From the NCBI RefSeq assembly GCF_000308775.1, contig NZ_BAGJ01000135.1:92433-156432 (forward strand): DNA of 64,000 nucleotides, in the 5' to 3' direction. This DNA is from Nocardia testacea NBRC 100365 (lineage in GTDB: Bacteria > Actinomycetota > Actinomycetes > Mycobacteriales > Mycobacteriaceae). The notes under the pieces were generated by a model that did no database searches, had not been told where the DNA came from, and saw only the letters and a program-made list of their open reading frames with translations. Position 1 is the stretch's first letter, and every line of letters begins with the position of its first letter. Below are positions 61,601 through 64,000 of this stretch, piece after piece. The translations under genes and the position numbers were made by a program.

Positions 61601-62431
61601 GGACCCCCACATGATGAGGTATCCGGCGTCGAACCAGTCCGCCGATTCCGGGACATCGGTCTGGTCGCCGAACACCTGCGGCGAGGCCACCGGCAGATCC
61701 GCGTACCAGTCGTAGAACGACAGCATCGATCCGCCCAGCAGCGAGATGAACCGGGCGCCGACCGCGTGACTGACCATCGACATGGCCGGGATCGGCGAGA
61801 ATCCGGCGACGCGGTCGGGTCCGTACTTCTTGATGGTGTGGACGTGGGCCGCGGCCGCGATCTCGGCGGCCTCCCACCATTCGGCGCGCACGAAACCGCC
61901 CTTGCCGCGCGCGGCCTTGTACCTGCGGGCGCGTTCGGGGTCCTCCACCAGGTCGGCCCACGCCAGTACCGGGTCCTTCAGCCTGGTCTTGGCTTCCCGG
62001 TACAGCTCCAGCAGCGTCGCCCGCACATAGGGGTACCGGACCCGGGCCGGCGAGTAGGTGTACCAGGAGAACGACGCGCCGCGCGGACAACCGCGGGGTT
62101 CGTATTCGGGTTTGTCCGAGCCGACGGACGGATAGTCGGTCTGCTGGGACTCCCAGGTGATCACCCCGTCTTTCACATAGATCTTCCAGGAGCACGACCC
62201 CGTGCAGTTCACGCCATGGGTCGAACGCACCACCTTGTCGTGCGACCAGCGGTCCCGGTAGAACTCGTCGGCGCCGCGGCCACCCACCTTGTGCACCGTG
62301 CGGTGGTCCGCGGACACCTCGCCACGCTGGAAGTACTTGCCCAGTCGCAGCAACGCGTCCCCGGCGGCCGGAGCCCCGGTGTGCCCTGCCGCGGTGGTGT
62401 GCGCCGAGCCCGGAGTACGTGAGACGACCAC
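58694..62431 (-). CDS. narG: Respiratory nitrate reductase alpha subunit
   Basis: 1245 residues, the molybdenum catalytic subunit. The FS0 cluster ligands H72, C76, C80 and C115 (HGVNCTGSC, EPRGCPRG) and the Mo-ligand aspartate in SFYDWYADLPVASPQ are present, followed by ADWFDAGYLIMWGSNVPVTRTPDAH. No twin-arginine signal, as expected for cytoplasm-facing NarG. GTG 62431 has AAAAGGGGGC upstream; longer frames to 62503 contain no better site. First gene of narGHJI; narH follows after 120 bases. Confidence 0.96.
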   Translation of the reverse strand: MVVSRTPGSAHTTAAGHTGAPAAGDALLRLGKYFQRGEVSADHRTVHKVGGRGADEFYRDRWSHDKVVRSTHGVNCTGSCSWKIYVKDGVITWESQQTDYPSVGSDKPEYEPRGCPRGASFSWYTYSPARVRYPYVRATLLELYREAKTRLKDPVLAWADLVEDPERARRYKAARGKGGFVRAEWWEAAEIAAAAHVHTIKKYGPDRVAGFSPIPAMSMVSHAVGARFISLLGGSMLSFYDWYADLPVASPQVFGDQTDVPESADWFDAGYLIMWGSNVPVTRTPDAHYMTEARYRGQKVVVVSPDYADNTKFADEWVAARPGTDAALAMAMGHVVLREFFVERETPRFLDYVRKYTDLPFLITLEDGADGVAVPGKFLTAADLGRTDEGAEFRTVLLDGEGAPVVPNGSLGDRFGANGTGRWNLDLGGVEPLLTLYGRTDDAAAVQFPRFDTDTPGVLTRGVPTATVAGKRVTTVFDLLLAQYAVGRPGLPGTWPADYDDATEPYTPAWQETVTGVPAVQARRIAREFADNADRSGGRSMILMGAGTNHWFHSDQIYRSFFTLTLLTGCQGVNGGGWAHYVGQEKCRPVTGWSTLAFGLDWQRPPRQMQGTVFWYLTNDQWRYDPFTADAFSSPLGKGKFAGRTAADNIALATRLGWMPSYPTFDRNPLDLADEAEAAGRTAADHVVDGLKSGALRFACEDPDAPENFPRVLTVWRANLLGSSGKGNEYFHRHLLGADSNLQTTDTTGVRPEELVWREEAATGKLDLLLSLDFRMTSTTLFSDIVLPAATWYEKYDLSSTDMHPFVHAFTPAISPPWEAKTDFEAFHRIARGFSWLAEKHLGVRKDIVAVPLQHDSPDAMAQAGGRVLDWKAGECEPIPGKTMPKLVVVERDYSKIAEKMAALGPLVETLGLTVKGVTTHPGAEVEYLAGVNGTVVSGVAQGRPSLAADKHAAEAILALSGTTNGRLAVAGFQALERRTGTELADLAAEHEGKRITFADTQARPVPVITSPEWSGSETGGRRYSPFTINTERLKPWHTLTGRQHFYLDHDWMIELGEQLPTFRPPLDMTALFAEPAVGDIGDGGVTVRYLTPHSKWSIHSAYQDNLHMLTLSRGGQTIWMSEKDAAKIGVADNDWIEAINRNGVVVARAIVSHRMPEGTVFMYHAQDRAVDVPRIEGTAAAGKTFTGKGKRGGIHNALTRIMIKPTHLIGGYAQQSFALNYHGPTGNQRDEVTTIRRRSQQVEY

Positions 62432-62474
62432 GACGCCCCCTTTTCTGCAAGCGGTGAAAACGGCTGATGCACCG

Positions 62475-62525
62475 ACTGTAAAGACGCCGCCCGACCTGGC
62501 CAAACACCGTTCTCACAGTGAAAAC
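62475..62525 (-). promoter_or_regulatory. narG promoter with upstream palindromic site
   Basis: On the minus strand TTGGCC (62503-62498), 17 bases, TACAGT (62480-62475) forms a promoter. A 17-base palindrome GTTnTCACnGTGAnAAC (62509-62525) lies just upstream of the -35, centred about 49 bases before the expected start. That position suits an activator dimer. Confidence 0.5.
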
Positions 62526-62702
62526 CGCAGGTCGGTGAGCTGTGAGGTCACCGCAATCCGGTTGTCACGGCGGGCGGGTGCGTCCCGCCACGGCGGGGAC
62601 CGGCCTCCTGGGAAAACACGGGCGGAAGCGGTGGAACCGGCCGCCACGCGGGCCGTTCGGGCCGCGACGGTGAAATTTCGGAAATCGCCGCTTCTCCAGT
62701 GA

Positions 62703-62718
62703 TTTACATTTGTTTACA
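62703..62718. promoter_or_regulatory. TTTACA direct repeat
   Basis: TTTACA at 62703-62708 and 62713-62718, ten bases apart (one helical turn), in an AT-rich patch. Direct repeats with this spacing are typical response-regulator boxes. Confidence 0.35.
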
Positions 62719-62873
62719 CACGCCGGAACGGTCGCCGGCACCCGTCCGGCCTCCGTGCGTCCGCTCTTCCACGGATTGGGAAGAGCCGAACCGGCGGCAT
62801 GGCGCGCGATCGTCTACGCTGACTGCCCGATCCGACCGCGTCGGCGGTCGCTCGAGCCAATTCGAGGTACGCG

Positions 62874-63617
62874 ATGTTCAGCGTTTTCCGGCGTGGGCGC
62901 AGTCGCCGCCCCCAGTCCGTCACCGCGGCGGTGTGCGCGGTGCTCGCCGCGGCCGGTACGGCGCTGATTCCCGGGTCCACCGCGATGGCCGCACCCACCG
63001 CGGCCGCACCCACCGTGACGGTGTACCCGGGCATGGAGATCCGGCACACCGAGATAGCCGACGGGAAGGCGGTCACCACCCGCTGCACCGTGGGACTCAC
63101 CGGTTCGATCGGCTCGGCCCAGTACGCGGTGACCGCCGGCCACTGCTACCACCAGGGAATCGTCACCGACAAAGTCGGCAATCCGATCGGCTGGTTCGAA
63201 ACCCATCGCCCGGACGAGGGCCTGAAGTTCGGTTTCGGATTGATCCGCCTGTACGACGGGATCGGCGTCGCCGCGTCCATGGGCCGCTTCGGCCTGTCCA
63301 CGGTGGATATGAAACCCCAGCTGGGACAGGAGATCTGCAAGATCGGCGCGACCACCGGCTGGACTTGCGGATCGATCACCGAGGCCAACGAGGACTGGCT
63401 CTACGCGACCAACGCGCTCGGCGCCGAAGCCGGCGATTCCGGTGGAGTGGTGTACCGGCAGACCGCCGACGGGCACGCCGCATTCGTCGGGATCCTGGTG
63501 GCCTACGACGACGCCCAGGGCCGCAGTGCCGTCGTGGAACCGGCCGCCCTCCTGTTCGACCAGATCGACCGGTACGGCCCGACTCGCGAGGACCCGTTCA
63601 TCTGGTACCGGGTCTGA
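62874..63617 (+). CDS. Secreted trypsin-like (S1) peptidase-like protein
   Basis: 247 residues. Signal peptide with a long basic start (MFSVFRRGRSRRPQ), hydrophobic VTAAVCAVLAAAGTALI and cleavage near AMA-AP. Catalytic H90 (AVTAGHC) and S189 (EAGDSGG) are present with two likely disulfides. The expected aspartate before the GLIRL strand is not seen: the segment reads KFGFGLIRLYD with Gly where chymotrypsin-type enzymes have Asp. It may use another acid or be inactive. GAGG lies 8 bases before ATG 62874. Confidence 0.82.
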   Translation: MFSVFRRGRSRRPQSVTAAVCAVLAAAGTALIPGSTAMAAPTAAAPTVTVYPGMEIRHTEIADGKAVTTRCTVGLTGSIGSAQYAVTAGHCYHQGIVTDKVGNPIGWFETHRPDEGLKFGFGLIRLYDGIGVAASMGRFGLSTVDMKPQLGQEICKIGATTGWTCGSITEANEDWLYATNALGAEAGDSGGVVYRQTADGHAAFVGILVAYDDAQGRSAVVEPAALLFDQIDRYGPTREDPFIWYRV

Positions 63618-63721
63618 GCCCGCGGACCACCGGCACGCTGGGCTTCAGCGGCATTCGCCTGCGCAACGCGCGCTGACGGATCCGCCGGCCGCGACTCCTG
63701 GCGCACAGCACGGCAGCACGG

Positions 63722-64000
63722 TCAGCGCACTCGCTGCCGGTCCGCGTCGCGGACCGCGCTGCGGTAGCGGTCCGCGATCAGCCGCACCACCGCCGGATGC
63801 ACCCCGATCGGCTCGGCCACCCCCGTCGCACCCGCCCGATGCAGCCGCTCGTGGAAAAGCCCGTGCGCGAGCAGATAGGAGGCGATGAACACCCGCTCCT
63901 GCCCGCTCTCCCGCAACTGCGCCACGACCTCGGGAACACGGGGCGTCCCGGTGGCGACATAGGCGGTGCGCACCGGCGTCGCGAGCTGGGCGGTGAGCAT
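63722..64000 (-). CDS. Sirohydrochlorin chelatase, CbiX type (C-terminal part)
   Basis: The frame runs off the right end of the window; 92 C-terminal residues are visible. VFIASYLLAHGLFHERLHRAGATGVAEPIGVHPAVVRLIADRYR matches the second half of CbiX/SirB-like chelatases, which insert iron or cobalt into sirohydrochlorin. The ATG at 64000 is probably internal. Siroheme serves nitrite and sulfite reductases, which fits the nar operon nearby. Confidence 0.8.
   Translation of the reverse strand: MLTAQLATPVRTAYVATGTPRVPEVVAQLRESGQERVFIASYLLAHGLFHERLHRAGATGVAEPIGVHPAVVRLIADRYRSAVRDADRQRVR

Larger units (their letters stand above)
62432..62873. other. Divergent intergenic region narG / secreted protease-like gene
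   Basis: About 440 bases without a gene. It holds the narG promoter and 17-base palindrome (62475-62525), a GGCGGG/CCCGCC hairpin near 62568-62588 and a TTTACA direct repeat (62703-62718) in a short AT-rich patch. Confidence 0.5.

Noticed and set aside
60255..62516. 753-codon shifted frame within narG
   Set aside because: NarG cofactor motifs are in the other frame; this one is Arg/Gly-rich noise.

Overview
The window is chromosomal DNA of a high-GC actinomycete of the mycolic-acid group, most likely Nocardia or a close relative. Reasons: very high G+C with GTG starts and possible leaderless starts; a gene order around uvrD2-whiB7-adnAB that matches my memory of the Mycobacterium tuberculosis Rv3193c-Rv3204 region; a FadE24/FadE23 pair, a WhiB7 with its AT-hook, a CGYC mycoredoxin, an F420-type nitroreductase and a consensus KstR (cholesterol regulon) box. 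No database search was possible; family names come from motifs and remembered homologues.

Layout. 1-4.5 kb: end of an MmyB-type regulator, then prfB, mscS, a 51-residue membrane peptide, ftsE and ftsX. 4.5-9.7 kb: fadE24-fadE23 behind a double-palindrome operator, a metallo-beta-lactamase-fold hydrolase divergent from a MarR regulator with tandem operators, and a secreted protein. 9.8-17 kb: two paralogous acyl-CoA synthetases, a small membrane protein with a PepSY protein, and galactokinase. 17-24 kb: a membrane diguanylate cyclase, an Ala/Pro/Lys-rich protein, a KstR-controlled SnoaL-fold protein, an AurF-like diiron oxygenase with a TetR regulator, a 60-residue orphan and a deazaflavin-dependent nitroreductase. 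24.7-25.8 kb: initiator tRNA and a small resuscitation-promoting factor with a structured leader.

25.9-50.7 kb is the conserved genome-maintenance and stress block: UPF0182, PPA1309, PDZ/Lon-type protease, mycoredoxin, uvrD2, whiB7 with a 111-codon leader ORF and an intrinsic attenuator, an AarF/ABC1 protein, an E1-like protein, a DUF2342 protein, nudC, a K+ channel, a DoxX-like protein, adnB-adnA, a LipV-like hydrolase and an alkyltransferase-like protein. Relative to mycobacteria the mrx1-to-DUF2342 segment appears inverted, and an IS481-type remnant plus a long hairpin lie inside it near one end. AdnA carries a low-complexity insert of about 280 residues.

50.7-64 kb: a two-gene amino-acid ABC transporter whose second protein fuses binding protein and permease, a MobA-MoeA fusion divergent from it, the respiratory nitrate reductase operon narGHJI on the minus strand, a secreted trypsin-like protein and the end of a sirohydrochlorin chelatase. 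Molybdenum cofactor synthesis, nitrate reduction and siroheme synthesis therefore sit side by side and could serve nitrate respiration and assimilation together.

No large unknown multi-gene system such as a CRISPR array, prophage or biosynthetic cluster is visible. The most unusual signals are the AdnA insert, the whiB7 leader, an inverted pair of DnaA boxes at 37.4 kb, the KstR site and several clean palindromic operators.
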